Source: Cordylochernes scorpioides
Lineage: Eukaryota > Arthropoda > Arachnida > Pseudoscorpiones > Chernetidae
NCBI GenBank assembly: GCA_030710605.1
Contig: CP092863.1
Location: forward strand, 55,766,507-55,830,506
Length of the DNA: 64,000 nt
Direction of reading: 5' to 3'
A program made the translations under genes and the position numbers. Positions 11,340 through 22,700 of the stretch are shown piece after piece. Every line of letters begins with the position of its first letter. Within the stretch, counting starts at the first letter, position 1. Below the pieces are notes generated by a model. It was not told where the DNA came from. It saw only the letters and a program-made list of their open reading frames with translations, and made no database searches.

Positions 11340-12700
11340 CTTGGCTGGTGTGGACATTTTTTTCCCTCAGACAACGGTGGTGCATAGGTCCTCTTTTTTG
11401 GGTAATGAAAAATAAGCAAGCAGAATTATGATCACTGAGCTATAGAGTTGGCTTACATTTGACCGATTAATTTTATTTTTAAAAGTGGTCGCTCAGGGAA
11501 GTGGATCAGATATGTCGCTCTTGTGGGAAGTTTACTGTGCAAACATCCTCTCGTCAAGATGTGAATTGTTAAAGAACAATATCTGGAAATGATAGAAAAT
11601 ATTTTGTGTGATAATGAGCACCTCTCCCTTTGTAAAATGCATTATAAATTTATCTGCTCGATTTTTTCTGTGCGAATTGCAAGGATTAAGATAGGGAATG
11701 ATGCCAAAATACCATATTTAACAAATTCGTACCTGCACTTAAGCCTAATAAGTCTGCGCGCTTTTCTCAGTCAAATAAGCATTGGTTCAATGCACTTTTT
11801 AATGAAAAGGTGCCCCTCTTTGACACATGAATACTATCCTCTTTTAAAATTTCAAATAGGTTTTAACCTATTTAAAAAGAGAGAAATATGAATAGCATTT
11901 TCCAAATGTATAGTTGTTGTATCTTTAAACAATAGAATTGAAATTGTTTAGTTTGTGGGCCTTGTGAATCATTCGGATTATATATTTATAAGGACACTAT
12001 TTTCTATAGGCATTAAAATATATATTTGAAAAAGATTGTTAATTGTTAGAGCGTACCTAGAAACAATATGAATAAGTATAATTTTTCAGCTTTTTTACGG
12101 GTTTCTGGACAGTTAAAATAACTTAAAAGGACTTTATAGAAGGTAGAGAATTGGGAGAAATATTGAATTCCAACCCAGAATGAAATTTCAAAAACTTATC
12201 TCATTATGATAGCAACAACAAAAAAATGCAAAATCTTTGTCTTAGCACATTGCGAAAGCTCAAGGAATTAATAAGGGCGGCACCACGGCTACAAAATATG
12301 GCTTTGATTTTGAAGACGCACTTTGCTAAGAATAAAATAATTAATTAGACTGTCATCATGACTGCAAGATCAAGCAGTTGATTTTGGAGGCCTCAAGTTG
12401 TGAAGGTTCTAGGAATTGATCACGACTCAAATATCAGGTCGCTGGTTTTAGAGACTGGACCTTGTAAAGACTCGAGAAGGGTACCTCTCGGGTGTTGGGT
12501 GGAAAAGCTGCCATCTATTTGAACTATATTGATTTTGAAACAACTAAATGAATTGCAAAAAATAATTAAATCAAATAGCTAAACACTAATATAATACAAT
12601 TTTTTCCATCACACACACTTTTTGCCTGTGGTTTATATGTTACTTCTATATTGCTAGTCTATGGCACTTCTACTGTTTATAATTGATGTACTTTCAGTAT
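11340..12700. other. Non-coding AT-rich stretch
   Basis: No gene, tandem repeat or recognisable element was seen. Frames such as 11589-11891 are unsupported. Confidence 0.4.
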
Positions 12701-12708
12701 GAAGGGAA

Positions 12709-12753
12709 TTTCACTCGGGGGAATTCTCGGGCGAAGCCAGGTCATTCGTCTAG
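12709..12753 (+). mobile_element. Helitron-like 3' terminus
   Basis: A GC-rich imperfect hairpin (CTCGGGCGAAGCCAGGT) is followed by 7 bases and then CTAG, with a T immediately after. This is the pattern of a Helitron 3' end (hairpin, short spacer, CTRR, insertion before T). It pairs in sequence with the opposite-facing terminus at 13269. No coding part was found upstream. Confidence 0.5.
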
Positions 12754-13268
12754 TATCACATAAATATAAAATGTTTGTTAATGATGTAATTATTTTTTTA
12801 AAATATTGGGGGTCTTTTATTTTAAAACTTTCACTTGATTCTACTAAATTTAAAAAAAGCGATAAAGAGAAATACAAAGGATTAATTATATCAATAAGTT
12901 AGCTTTTGAGGTGGTAATTATAGACTCGGCCGTTGTTATTCTGCCCACCCCAATATAATACCGCTGTTTGAATGGCACTCATTAGCTAAGCCTACTTTTT
13001 GTCTTTCTTTCGATCTAACGGATTTCAATAACCCACGCTGGCGACAAACAAATAAAAATGTGAAGAATTGGATCCCAATCTAAATCAAACAGTTCTCTGT
13101 TTTTAAAAACTTATTTTTACCACATAAGATCAATATGTCTGTTGATAACTGCCGTTTTTCAAAAATAAAATAGTTTCATATAAAAATTTGCCTCTGGCAT
13201 ATTTTCGGAAATGTCTTTTTTTCACGTACAGTAATTTATATCAGTTATGTTGAATAATTATATATTTA

Positions 13269-13305
13269 CTAGTGGATGTGTACCCGGCTTCGCCCGGGTT
13301 TTATC
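13269..13305 (-). mobile_element. Helitron-like 3' terminus, minus strand
   Basis: On the minus strand, ACCCGGGCGAAGCCGGGT forms a perfect-looking hairpin, followed by a short spacer ending CTAG and then T. The element would extend to the right. Degenerate copies of the same module (CCTGGCTTCG..., then GAGTGAATGTTTC) lie near 13560-13610 and 13640-13690, so the end has been duplicated or several copies piled up. Confidence 0.55.
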
Positions 13306-13504
13306 CGAGTGAAAGTTTGCCTAACGAATATTATTGATAATAATATTCCGGAACACACAAAGAATATTATGATAATAATGATAATAACATTCGTTACATT
13401 ATATATTTATATAATATATAAATATATTTTTCGAGCAAACATATCCACTTTCTCTACTGAATAGATTTTTAAAAGATATATATATATATAAATAAAAATA
13501 TCAA

Positions 13505-13546
13505 GAGAAATACTTCATGATCTTAGCCAAAAGGCCGAGAAACGAT
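13505..13546 (-). pseudogene. U2 snRNA 5'-end fragment
   Basis: The minus strand from 13546 reads ATCGTTTCTCGGCCTTTTGG and then CTAAGATCA. This is nearly the conserved 5' end of U2 spliceosomal RNA (one change in the first stem). After about 30 bases the match decays; the following AAGTATTTCTCTTGATAT is only loosely U2-like. The branch-site pairing region and Sm site are not present, so this is a fragment, either a retro-pseudogene or a piece captured by a LINE or Helitron. Confidence 0.7.
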
Positions 13547-13885
13547 ATTTTATATATAGAGATGACCTGGCTTCGTGTGTCTTCTGCTCGAGTGAATGTT
13601 TCGCTGGTAGAATTTTGTTCTTGCCTAGGAAAAATTATTATCTGGCTTTGCCCGTAGTCTGCTTTAGTGAATATTCCCCTAAAGAATTTTGTTTATGTCA
13701 ATCAAGCATGATACAGCAATATTGTCATCATCATTTCTGCCTAAAAAAAATATTGCTGCTCAGTACTTGGTTAATTATAATTTTTCTTGGTTAAAGTGAG
13801 ACAAAAAAACTCTTCCAGATTTAACTCTGTCCTGATCAAATTTCAGCGAGATTAGTTACATATTGAGGGCGTGCATAGCCGACAA

Positions 13886-13912
13886 ACATATATATATATA
13901 TATATATATATA
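13886..13912. repeat. (TA)n microsatellite
   Basis: A run of about 13 TA units directly abuts the left edge of the retrozyme-like repeat and may be its insertion site. Confidence 0.9.
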
Positions 13913-14046
13913 TAGAAGCACAGGGCGCCTCTCCCGTTAAAATAAACGTCAAAAACAGACGCCATCTATTGACCGTCGCCGCAACTAGCGGCCTCGGGTC
14001 GGTGACAAAGCCACAACACCAGCTTTGGCAAACTGAGAAGCGTCCA

Positions 14047-14090
14047 CCTAGAGACAATGGTTTCGGGCTAATGGCCCTCGTCAGTCTAGG
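14047..14090 (-). ncRNA. Hammerhead ribozyme, complete core
   Basis: Minus-strand order: CCTAGA, CTGACGA, stem II GGGC-loop-GCCC, GAAA, a 2-bp stem III with a CATT loop, GTC, then TCTAGG. Stem I (CCTAGA with TCTAGG) is 6 bp and perfect. All invariant core bases are present, including the G10.1-C11.1 and A15.1-U16.1 pairs, and C occupies cleavage position 17. A very short stem III is typical of the hammerheads of retrozymes and PLEs. Predicted cleavage falls between plus-strand 14052 and 14053. Confidence 0.88.
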
Positions 14091-14365
14091 GCGTACTTTA
14101 TTCCATGAGATCCACACGGGATCTAATGGAATCTTCACAATCTACCAAAGAGGTATTTTGCTGGCAAGGTGGCTGGGCCAAATCTATGGCTAGAATATAG
14201 ATGGAAAAATTTCCGGGAGGAAATTGATCCATAGAAGAACAGGGTGCCTCTCCCGTTAAAATGAACGTCAAAAACTGACGCTATCTATTGACCGTCGCCG
14301 CAACTAGCGGCCTCGGGTCGGTGACAAAGCCACAACACCAGCTTTGGCAAAGTGAGAAGCGTCCA

Positions 14366-14403
14366 CCTAGAGACCATGGTTTCGGGCTAATGGCCCTCGT
14401 CAG
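14366..14403 (-). ncRNA. Hammerhead ribozyme, stem I truncated
   Basis: This is the second copy of the core: CTGACGA, GGGC...GCCC, GAAA, then palindromic stem III ACCATGGT, C, TCTAGG. The strand that should pair with TCTAGG is missing, because the element boundary falls right at the CTGA. The copy can supply a 3' partner but not a complete monomeric ribozyme. Confidence 0.8.
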
Positions 14404-15470
14404 GGCCATTGGAATATTATATTACTAAATCCTCAAATTAAATATTAAATTTATTATACTTTGAATACATTTTAGCATTTTTACAATTTATAAATGTAAT
14501 TTCGCCAGACGCCGCTAGAGGCGCTGCTTGCGAGTGAAAGTAGAAATTTGAAAATAAAATTGCAACGAATATTTATTTCAAATCAAATTCAAACCAGAAA
14601 CCTTCCCAGTAGTATAGTAAATAACTTCCTAAAGTTTCACGGCGATTGGATAATCTTACCTTTTAAAAACATTCACGTGTAAACAAACTAACAACTACGT
14701 GTAAAATTATTAACCAATCAAATATTCATTTATCGTCGCGACCAGTGCGGCGCCAAGCGGTAAAAGGTTGGAACTAACGCTTTTTGGTTTTACTTTAAAA
14801 AAAGCACATTATCCTTTTTAGTTTTTTGAATAACCTATATGTTAAACGAAATCTTCAGCTACCTACAAGCGAAATTTCATAATGATTGATTCTGTAGATT
14901 TTGCGCAACGCGATAACAAACATCGAATTTGGATTTCATTTTTATAGATATAATGATTACCATAAAATATGCAGTTATATAATTGCACAACTATAATTAT
15001 TGCACAATTGGTGAATTGAAAAATAATTGGAAAGGCTTGGCTCATGAGTAGTGAACCTTCCCAGCGATTTCGCCAATTTAACCCACCAAATCGCTATAGT
15101 TATTGTTTGCAGTAACTCTGCGTATAGAGTCTGAACTTAAATGTTAGTGATTATAGCAATGTGTTTAACGAAGATATGGAAATTTAATACATTATTTTGC
15201 TTTGAGCACATCTATTCCGCTTAAAGGACAAGAAGACAACAAAAGCTTTTTTCGGCAACCTAGGTAACAATAGCGCCCTCTGACATCCACTACTTGGCGA
15301 AATGTTTCTATTCTAATAGAATCATGATATATTGTTTTATATACTGTATTTGAAGAAAGTATACATCGGTTTCATATCATTAATTGAACTGTAATTTTAC
15401 CAGGTACAATACATTTATACCTATTTGATATTCTGAGACAGTGTATGTGTATTTCCCGCGCGAAGCTAAT
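14404..15470. other. Non-coding stretch with one foldback-B fragment
   Basis: No gene was seen. 15027-15100 carries a decayed copy of the hairpin module described under foldback family B (GGCTTGGCTCATGAGTAGTG...CGCCAATTTAA). Confidence 0.5.
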
Positions 15471-15471
15471 A

Positions 15472-16795
15472 CGAGGTGTGTTCAAAAAGTATCGCGACTT
15501 TTGAATTTTCGCGGGTTACATATATTCGAATTTCGATCTTTTTGTGGCTTTATGTTGGTACTCATGTCTCTCACTTATGCCAACAAGCTCGGCCATTTTG
15601 AATGTTCACTTAATTGTTGACAGCTGCTTTGCTTGCAGGTGTTTTGGATCGTCTTCGATTTTTACCTATTAAAAAAAAAATGGATCAAAGAACCTGTATC
15701 AAATTTTGTGTGAAAAACGAAATTAAGTGCGCGGATGCTTTCCGAATGTTGACTGTGGCATACGGAGAAGCTACCTTGGACCGAAGCAACGTTTATCGGT
15801 GGTACAAAATGTTCTCAGAAGGCCGAGAAGATGTGAACGACGAAGAACGTGCCGGACGCCCGAGCACTTCAACAACAGACGAAAAAATTAATGAAGTGGA
15901 GAAAATGATATTGGCCAATCGTCGAATCACCGTTAGAGAAGTTGCTGAGGACCTAAACATATCGATTGGCTCGTGCCATTCGATTTTTATCAATGATTTG
16001 GGCATGAGACGGGTCGCCGCGAAATTCGTACCAAAATTGCTCAATTGCGACCAAAAACAGCATCGCATGAACATTGCTAATGAGATGTTGGACTCTGTCC
16101 GCGACGACCCAAATTTGCTCCAGAGGGTCATAACTGGCGACGAAGCGTGGGTTTATGGTTATGACGTGGAAACCAAAGCTCAATAATCTCAATGGAAGCT
16201 GCCGCACGAACCAAGACCGAAAAAAGCGCGCCAAGTTCGGTCGAATGTGAAGGTTTTGCTGACAGTTTTCTTCGATTGCAGGGGCGTGGTGCATCATGAG
16301 TTCTTGCCACAGGGGCAACGGTCAATAAGGAATATTACCTGCAAGTTATGCGAAATTTGCGCGAAGCAATCCGCCAGAAACGCCCGGATTTGTGGAAGAA
16401 CAAAAATTGGCTTTTGCACCACGATAACGCCCCTGCTCATACATCGTTGCTTGTGCGCGACCTTTTGGCCAAAAACAACACCCTAATGATGCCGCGCAGC
16501 CACCGTATTCCCCAGATCTGGCCCCCTGTGACTTTTTCTTGTCCCTAAACTGAAGAGACCCATGGAAGGACGACGTTACGCTACGCTTGACGAGATAAAG
16601 ACGGCATCGAAGGAGGAGCTGAAAAAGATTTTTAAAAATGATTTTTTGAAGTGCTTCGAAGATTGGAAAAACCGTTGGCACAATTGTATAATATCTCATG
16701 GGGATTACTTTGAAGGGGACAAAATAGGTATTCATGAATAAATAAATAATTTTTGAAAAAACACAAAAGTCGCGATACTTTTTGAACACACCTCG
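15472..16795 (+). mobile_element. Mariner transposon, about 1.32 kb
   Basis: Terminal inverted repeats begin CGAGGTGTGTTCAAAAAGTA at the left and are mirrored exactly at 16762-16795. TA flanks both ends (15470-15471 and 16796-16797), the mariner target duplication. Length, ends and transposase all fit a full-length mariner. Confidence 0.95.
15680..16741 (+). pseudogene. Mariner transposase, broken
   Basis: The frame from MDQRTCIKFC... shows the two helix-turn-helix DNA-binding regions (about residues 1-110) and the first catalytic aspartate block (VITGDEAWVYGYD). A TAA stop follows at about 16184. Further on, a one-base loss near 16318, an insertion near 16494 and a loss near 16545 shift the frame. 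The second catalytic block (LHHDNAPAH) and the C-terminus are readable in other frames. I chose 15680 because it matches the usual short mariner N-terminus; the longer upstream start at 15614 is unlikely. A normal mariner transposase is about 345-350 residues. The copy is dead but its ends look mobilisable in trans. Confidence 0.9.
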
Positions 16796-16799
16796 TAAT

Positions 16800-17085
16800 A
16801 TTGTCACGGTAGAGGAGACAACTATTCCAAAAGCTTAATTAAAAATAATTTATTAATTAAACTTATATTTTGCAAAATGTGTCAATCGATTTTACAATTG
16901 GTAATTTACAAGCATGGTAAGGGGTGATGACTATGCAAATATTTATGTGATAAACAACAGAGTGTTCAAAAAGAATTATTCGGTGGCAATATCTTACGAA
17001 ATTGATTTTCACTCATGGGCTTAAAATGTTCCTCGAAACAAGTATCAAACTAGGTTGAAGAATAAGCAGAGTATCATATTTTTTT
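16800..17085. other. Short non-coding spacer
   Basis: AT-rich sequence between the mariner and the Penelope-like element, without recognised features. Confidence 0.4.
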
Positions 17086-17130
17086 TTTGAAAATAAAGAT
17101 ACTTCGGCCAGTAAATCTTTTTATTACCTC

Positions 17131-17163
17131 GACGTTTCGACAAAAATCTTTTGTCTTCGTCAG
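17131..17163 (-). ncRNA. Hammerhead core in left PLE end
   Basis: The minus strand reads CTGACGA, one extra A, a stem II (GACAAA...TTTGTC), GAAA, then CGTC. Stem III would be the palindrome ACGT only, the minimal form known in PLE hammerheads. A convincing stem I was not found here, so this is a core with uncertain activity. Confidence 0.6.
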
Positions 17164-17288
17164 TTGCAAACAAAAATTAAAACATTTGGCAAGGCGTTAA
17201 AAATTATTCTAAGGTTTCAAGGGCGTTCTCACGCGATATTTCAAATTTTGTACAACATCTAAAGCACGAGTTAAAAATAAATATTTAA

Positions 17289-17831
17289 ATCGCACACACA
17301 AAGCTTTATTAAGATCATCGGTCTTATACAGATTCACCAGAGGAAGAAATAATAGATGGAGCTCCTATACTCCAGGCAGCGCAGCCCCCAACAACAGCCT
17401 CCTGGTCCGACGCATGTCCAATGGCCACACGTTCCTTTGTGCATACGTCATGGTTAGCGAATCACTGAACAGGCTAGTGTGGAATCAGCCGCGTTCTAGT
17501 CCTTGCTTTCCTCGTCCAAATGAACCACGGCATTCGGCGATTCAATTAATCTTCTCCGAACGGTGTGACTGCGGTCTTGTAGAATTTATATAAACCAAAA
17601 ATAAAACCTTGATCAAAAGTCATTGCATTCATCCAGTTATAAATTAGCTGACTATCGGATTGAGACAAGGATAAATCACCCAAGATTTCCCCTCTTTGTT
17701 TCTCCAAGTAGCAGCAATCAAAAATTGTATGCATGATTTCGTCTTGTATTCTGGTATTACATAGATCACATGTTAAAAGACAGTCAGTCTTCCAGCGCTC
17801 TGATCGATTTTCTGGGAAAACACTCAAATAA
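17289..17831 (-). pseudogene. 5'-truncated LINE fragment
   Basis: On the minus strand the frame 17831-17546 ends a non-LTR reverse transcriptase: it has the C-terminal zinc-type cluster CDLCN...HTIFDCC. Downstream is about 250 bases of 3' UTR with AATAAA near the 17289 end. The boundaries are seen by comparing the split left PLE end with the unsplit right end: sequence that is continuous near 24822-24840 is separated here. 5' truncation is typical of LINE insertion. Clade not determined. Confidence 0.7.
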
Positions 17832-17966
17832 CTCACAAAAGACTATGATATTTAAAATAAATTTAATAAACATATATAAAATGAGAAATAAAATAGGAAT
17901 AAAGATCATTACAATAATATAATTATTCCATATTTTAGAGATGTAGATAACGAAATATCTAGAATT

Positions 17967-18389
17967 TTGAGAAAATTTAAATATAGATGGTACAGTACCG
18001 GGACAAAAAGGGAATTTTTAACTAGAAATAGCATAATGAAGGATAACATAAGCACATCAAAACCAAGTAATGTAATTTATGAGATTAAATGCACAGAATA
18101 TGACAAAATTTGTGTAGGAGAAACCGTCCGTAATTTAGAGACCAGGATTAAAGAACACCAACAGGGTTTAATGGGGAGAAGGGCGTTAAGCAAAATTGGG
18201 GAACATGCATTATATTCAGGACATAGGCCAGATTGGAATGAAATTGAGATATTTCACAGGAATATAAAATTTAAAAAAAGAAAGATTATTTTCAGAGGGA
18301 TGGGTATCACGGGGAATGAGAAAAATAACTATAAATATATCCGAAGATATTCTGCAACAGTACAATTCGTTTTTGAATTTAAAAAGTAG
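17967..18389 (+). pseudogene. PLE GIY-YIG endonuclease fragment
   Basis: The frame contains VIYEIKCTEYDKICVGETVR followed by LETRIKEHQ, the GIY-YIG nuclease start and the conserved arginine region of PLE C-termini. The YIG is changed to CVG, so the nuclease motif is degraded. Upstream sequence (from about 17930) is linker. Only about 140 residues remain of a protein that is normally far longer; the reverse transcriptase is absent. Confidence 0.75.
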
Positions 18390-18513
18390 TTTAAAAGGGT
18401 AGGTATAAATTGCAAGTAATAGATATCGATTTATATATACTATTGTGAAATCTTTGTAAATATTATTAATTATTTTTACATTTATTTTTGCATATAATTT
18501 CTCAATATATATA

Positions 18514-18791
18514 TGCAATATAATTCCCACACTACTTGTAAATAGTCAACACATTTTTTATTTTAATATCCATATATTTTAATATCTATAATCGAAGAGT
18601 AAATAGCCAATGCTTGTATATAATTTTTGACCAACGACCCGAGGGGTAAGAGGGAGAAGAGGAGAACAAAGGAGTTGGAAAATAAACAAAGAGAAAATGG
18701 CTGCGTTTCTTTTTGTCGCGTCTATTATTTCTTATATACAAATTTAGAGTTTTAAATTTATAATTATTCAAAGATATACCTTAATACGACA
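18514..18791 (+). repeat. 5' LTR, gypsy element 1
   Basis: 278 bp, matched by 24484-24762. It contains a purine-rich GAGGGGTAAGAGGGAGAAGA stretch. Confidence 0.9.
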
Positions 18792-18886
18792 GTATTTAGC
18801 CGACACAGGATATAATAACCGGTACGTTTTTTCTTTTTTAAAAACTTTATTGGATTTAGCCTTTAGCCTACCCATTCGTCACAAAA

Positions 18887-19722
18887 ATGCCAAAAAGGAA
18901 GTCAGATACCGACACTCATTTTTCTGACAGAAACGATAATATGGAATTTAAATTAATGAAAGAACAAATTATTTTACTAACACAAATTATACAACACAAC
19001 AGACGATCTCAAATAAAAATTATATAAGTAAATTCTCTGGCCTCAATCAAGATATAAATATTTTCTTTCGTAACATTGAGGATGCAACGAACGATGAACG
19101 AGACAGAAAAAAATTAGTTATTCTAAATTTAGAAGAAGAAGCTAAAAATATATTTTATCGATTGGGCTTAGAACAAGAGACTTATTTAAATATCAAACAG
19201 AAACTTTCCACAATCTATATATCAAAGAAGAAGACAACGTTGGAAGAATTGTTCACTCGCCAATTGGAAAAGCCAGAAAAAATTAACGATTATTACCATT
19301 TTAAGGTTGTGGGTGCATTAGAGAACTCACTTCCAAACAAACAGATTGTTGAAGCACTTACGGCAGGTGTAACGTATGATTTGAAGAAAATGATATACAC
19401 CAGGAACCCACAGACGCCTGAAGAATGGTTGGACTATGTGAACACCATCCAAAAGTGGCCAGTAACGAGTGCTCGGGGACAACCGACACCACAGCGTGAC
19501 CTTGACCGTTGGCGACCCGAATCCACTACCTCGCCTGGCCAAGGACATTACCGGCCACAATATGGGCAAGCAGCGTTTCGCCGACCTGGATGTGGACGTT
19601 TTGCCTTTCGCAACTACGCGGATACCACGCTGCCCAAGGAACCCAGGGAACCAGCCACATCGAGCGGACATCAACCCAGATCACAAGGATGTGATCCCTC
19701 ATCAAGGAAAGAACCAGCATAA
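18887..19722 (+). pseudogene. Gypsy element 1 Gag, frameshifted
   Basis: A start at 18887 (MPKRKSDTDTHFSDR...) runs to a stop near 19029. The reading then continues in another frame (about 19010-19722) with an acidic, helical Gag-like stretch and a basic, proline- and arginine-rich C-terminus. One frameshift near 19015 splits it. A clear CCHC zinc knuckle was not found in any frame. The last 250 bases overlap the Pol frame, which lies in the next phase, suggesting programmed frameshifting in the ancestral element. Confidence 0.6.
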
Positions 19723-22700
19723 TGTAAGACTATTCTTTAATTTATCTATTTTCACCTTCAATGTTAAATTTCTTGTGGATACTGGCTCTACCATTAACCT
19801 AATATCTTTTGATTATTTGCATAAAATTTTGCCATCAGATATATTTCGAAATATAACTAAATATTCAGTTAATAAGCATTCTAGAATTAATACATTGAGT
19901 GGACCAATCCAACCTATATTTTATGTTATTTTACCAGTCAGTTTTTTTAAAAGAAAAGTTAGCTTAAAATTTTATATATTTCATCTACCATATGAAATTG
20001 CACTAATAGGATTATATACTCTAAAAAAATTAAAAACTAGAATTGACTTCAATAGAAATGTAGTGAGTCAACAAGGCACAAATATTCCTGCTACTCTTTT
20101 TTATTTTGAAACAGATTTGGCTTATGTAAATGATGCATACAATGTGATAAATCCAGATAGGAAATATAATATAAACCAACACCTTCATATTGTTAATACA
20201 CAAATCTTAGATAATCACTGTGCACCTTCAGAAAGTAATCCACTCTATGTTAATCATTTGCAACAGACACTTTCCACACAATCTAGCATTCCAGGGGAAA
20301 ATAAGTTAACCAATGATTTAATTGATAAGTATCATAAGATAAACAACTTATTATACCTTAAGTTAATTAGGTTATTGAAAGAATTTGCTGAAATATTTCC
20401 TACAGACCCATTTAAAGTTTCTACACTACATATCCAACCTGTACAGATTAAACCAAATACAGATAGAGTAATCAGGTTGCGACCGTATAGAATTCCATTT
20501 ACATATAGGAAAGAAATAGATATACAAATCAATGAGATGTTAAAAAATAATATAATAGAACCGGCCATAGGTGAATATGCTTCACCCATTACTCTAGTAA
20601 AAAAGAAAAATGGAACATTTAGAATGTGTGTGGATTTTCGAAAATTAAATGAACACATTCCAGTTGATCCCCAACCTATACCATTAATAGAATCAGTGAT
20701 AGAAAAACTGTCGCAAGCTAAGTATTTTTCCAGCCTTGATTTGAGCAACGCTTATTGGACAGTTCCTATCCATCCGGATTCTCGACCTTATTTAGCCTTC
20801 ACCACTCACGCAGGAGTGTACATGTTTAAAAGATTACCTTTCGGGCTACAAAGCTCACCACAGATCTTCGAGAGAGCTATTGGACAAATACTTAGAAAAT
20901 ATAACTTCCAATTTCTAGAACACTACTATGATGATTTTATATTTTTTTCTGATAGTTTTGAAGAACACTTAGAACATCTTCGTTTATTCTTCCAACTATG
21001 CAGGGCAGAAAATATCCGCCTCAACCTTAACAAATGTCAATTATGTAAGACCTCCATTAGCTTCCTAGGATACGAAATCACACAGGGCACTTATAAACCT
21101 CACCTAACTAACACTCAGGTAATAGGAACCATCCAACCTCCGACTAATGTTAAAACTTTACAGTCATTTTTAGGTGTCGTAAATGTATATCATAAATTCA
21201 TTCCCCATTATGCACAGCTTAGATCGCCTTTAAATATACTTCTAAAAAATAATATTCCTTTTAAGTGGACTCTTGAATGTCAGAAGGCATTTGAAGATTT
21301 GAAAAGCAGCCTAACTGCATCACCAGTTTTACATATCTTTAAAGAAGATTTACCCTGCTTCTTATATTGTGACGCGAGTACATTAGGGATATCCGGAATT
21401 CTAAAGCAAAAGGATGAAAATGGAGAAGAACATCCTGTACAATATTTCTCTCGCTCTCTACGCAAGTATGAACAGAACTACTCCATCTCGGAGCTGGAGT
21501 GTTTAGCTATCATTGAGTCTATCGAATACTTCAGGGTGTACCTGCTTGGTAGACATTTCACCATTTATTCTGATCACCAAGCTCTGGTCTTTTTGAAAAA
21601 TATTAAAAATCCGTCAGGTAGGTTATTTCGATGGTCCTTGAGACTCAGCCCATACACTTTTGACATACACTATCTGAAAGGTAAAAATCAACTCGAAGCA
21701 GACTTACTATCAAGACAACCATTTTGCGGATTTCTAGAGGCTCAACAATTGGAGGAACACCAGCATCGTGTACCTGAGAAATATCAATCACTCATCAATA
21801 CTGATGGACTTGCGATTATTACTAAAAAGAGCGTACCCACCAGAGTAGTCGTACCTGATACACTAAGAAATAAGTTACTCCAGAAAGCACACGAATGGTA
21901 TAACCATCCAGGAATCACACAACTCACTAGGTTAATCACTAGTCAGTATTATTGGGATGGTATGACCAAAGATATAAATAACTATGTCCATAAATGCAAA
22001 ATTTGCCAAATAGTAAAACCTCCGAAAGGACCCACATATGGAGAAATGGGTACCTTACCACTCGCGAAGAAACCTTATGAACTTATGTCAATGGACACAG
22101 TAGCCGGATTTAATAAGTATGGTGGTAACCGAGCTTATTTACATGTAATATGTGATCACATGAGTCGATACTGTTGGACTTTTCTTAGTAAATCTACCTC
22201 TACCCTTCAAACCCTAAAAAAGGTATTTCAGGAAGGTATTCCTAAAAACCTACTGACAGATCGAGCTCCTGCATTTACATCCGCTCAATTTAGAAGGTTT
22301 TTAATCTCACAAGGTATAAAACCCTTGTATACCACAGCAAATCACCCACAGTCAAATGGTCTGAGCGAGAGATTGAATGCAACCATAACAGGGAAACTAA
22401 AGATACTCCATTTAGAACACCCAAAACAGACATGGACCAAACAGATAGAAAGGGTCACCAGAATCTACAATCTAACTCCACATACAGTGACGGGATTTCC
22501 TCCCATCTATTTATTAAAAGGGATAGTCCCTAACAATTTAAACAACCATGTTCAGACATTTCCCGAACTCTCAGAAGCAAGAATAATAGCATAACAAAAG
22601 ACTCAAGCAAGGCATAAGGCCGAAAAACTAATGTACGATCAAAAACATAAAAAGATTGATTTTGTACCAGGGGATCTAGTATTGGTGAAAGTTTATAGAC

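Larger units (their letters stand above)
13912..14403 (-). mobile_element. Retrozyme-like tandem repeat, 319-nt unit
   Basis: Two direct copies of a roughly 170-bp block (13913-14085 and 14233-14403) are spaced 319-320 bases apart, so the locus is about one and a half tandem units. Each copy holds a hammerhead core on the minus strand. The two predicted cleavage sites (between 14371 and 14372, and between 14052 and 14053) would release a 319-nt RNA. There is no coding capacity. Small non-coding tandem repeats whose units are bounded by hammerheads are the definition of retrozymes, known in plants and metazoans; they spread through circular RNA using other elements' reverse transcriptases. Related sequence in the opposite direction lies at 49553-49625. 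Confidence 0.8.
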
